Assembly: GCF_016862315.1 (NCBI RefSeq)
Contig: NZ_BOMS01000111.1
Span: 1-49,722 of the forward strand
Source: Actinoplanes palleronii
GTDB lineage: Bacteria; Actinomycetota; Actinomycetes; Mycobacteriales; Micromonosporaceae
Length of the DNA: 49,722 nucleotides
Reading direction: 5' to 3'
Under the pieces are notes generated by a model that was given only the letters and a program-made list of their open reading frames with translations, searched no databases and was not told the origin of the DNA. Position 1 is the first letter of the stretch, and every line of letters starts with the position of its first letter. Positions 49,689-49,722 of the stretch are shown here, piece by piece. A program made the translations under genes and the position numbers.

Positions 49689-49722
49689 GGCTGGTCGTCA
49701 GGGGTGTCTCAGGGGTGTTGAG
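49689..49722. repeat. palindromic repeat copy D (cut by the window edge)
   Basis: GGCTGGTCGTCAGGGGTGTC matches the left arm of copy B with one change, and the upstream CACGGCCTC matches the flank of copies A and B. The right arm lies outside the window. Confidence 0.6.

Overview
The window is a chromosomal segment of a high-GC actinomycete. The very high G/C at third codon positions, frequent GTG/TTG starts, NarL/LuxR regulators, large LAL regulators, secreted sugar-polymer hydrolases and MCP-type genes fit Micromonosporaceae, most likely an Actinoplanes relative. This is inferred from gene content; no rRNA or marker gene is present. I saw no tRNA, rRNA, CRISPR array or prophage.

Layout. 1-5.7 kb is accessory: an IS5-type transposase, a duplicated-motif hypothetical protein, an XRE/TPR regulator broken by an in-frame amber codon, an operon of a JmjC/cupin oxygenase, a GRDP-like protein and an APH-fold kinase, and a decayed second transposase. 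5.7-9.4 kb holds an alpha/beta-hydrolase fold protein that lacks its catalytic Ser and His, LtrA, an RmlD-like reductase and a GNAT-fold protein. 9.4-18.5 kb is a carbohydrate block: secreted GH54 arabinofuranosidase with CBM13 behind a LacI-type operator, an MFS + PTS-IIC + serine hydrolase run, and a secreted PA14-GH2-LamG enzyme. 18.3-25.4 kb holds palindromic repeats, an SDR, a broken chemoreceptor gene, a cysteine-synthase/CBS-like enzyme, a ferritin-like protein, a GNAT and a P-loop kinase.

25.5-35.4 kb is the most unusual part. A membrane-anchored Hsp70 ATPase fused to a seven-blade YVTN propeller stands divergent from a four-gene signalling operon (His-bearing kinase without an ATP site, NarL-type regulator, pseudokinase without the phospho-His, intact kinase with a long C-terminal extension). 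Facing it is a helical, TM-hairpin protein resembling a dynamin-like protein without its GTPase, preceded by two small paralogous low-complexity proteins (one 35% His, one built of Ser-Tyr-Gly-Asp-Asn units) whose 118-nt leaders are duplicated with identical spacing. A divergent gene encodes a protein with a nine-Asp run. I propose this neighbourhood as a candidate undescribed envelope or stress system.

35.4-45.8 kb has a four-gene translationally coupled operon (two hydrolases, SDR, cupin), two tandem LAL-family LuxR regulators, and an SDR/TetR divergent pair with four repeated operator-like boxes. 45.8-49.7 kb has an FeS photolyase of the PhrB type followed by a xylan-degrading pair (GH11 xylanase and CE4 deacetylase, both with near-identical CBM2 modules). 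A family of roughly 53-bp palindromic repeats (four copies) is scattered in the intergenic gaps. Convergent gene pairs overlap at their 3' ends at least five times.
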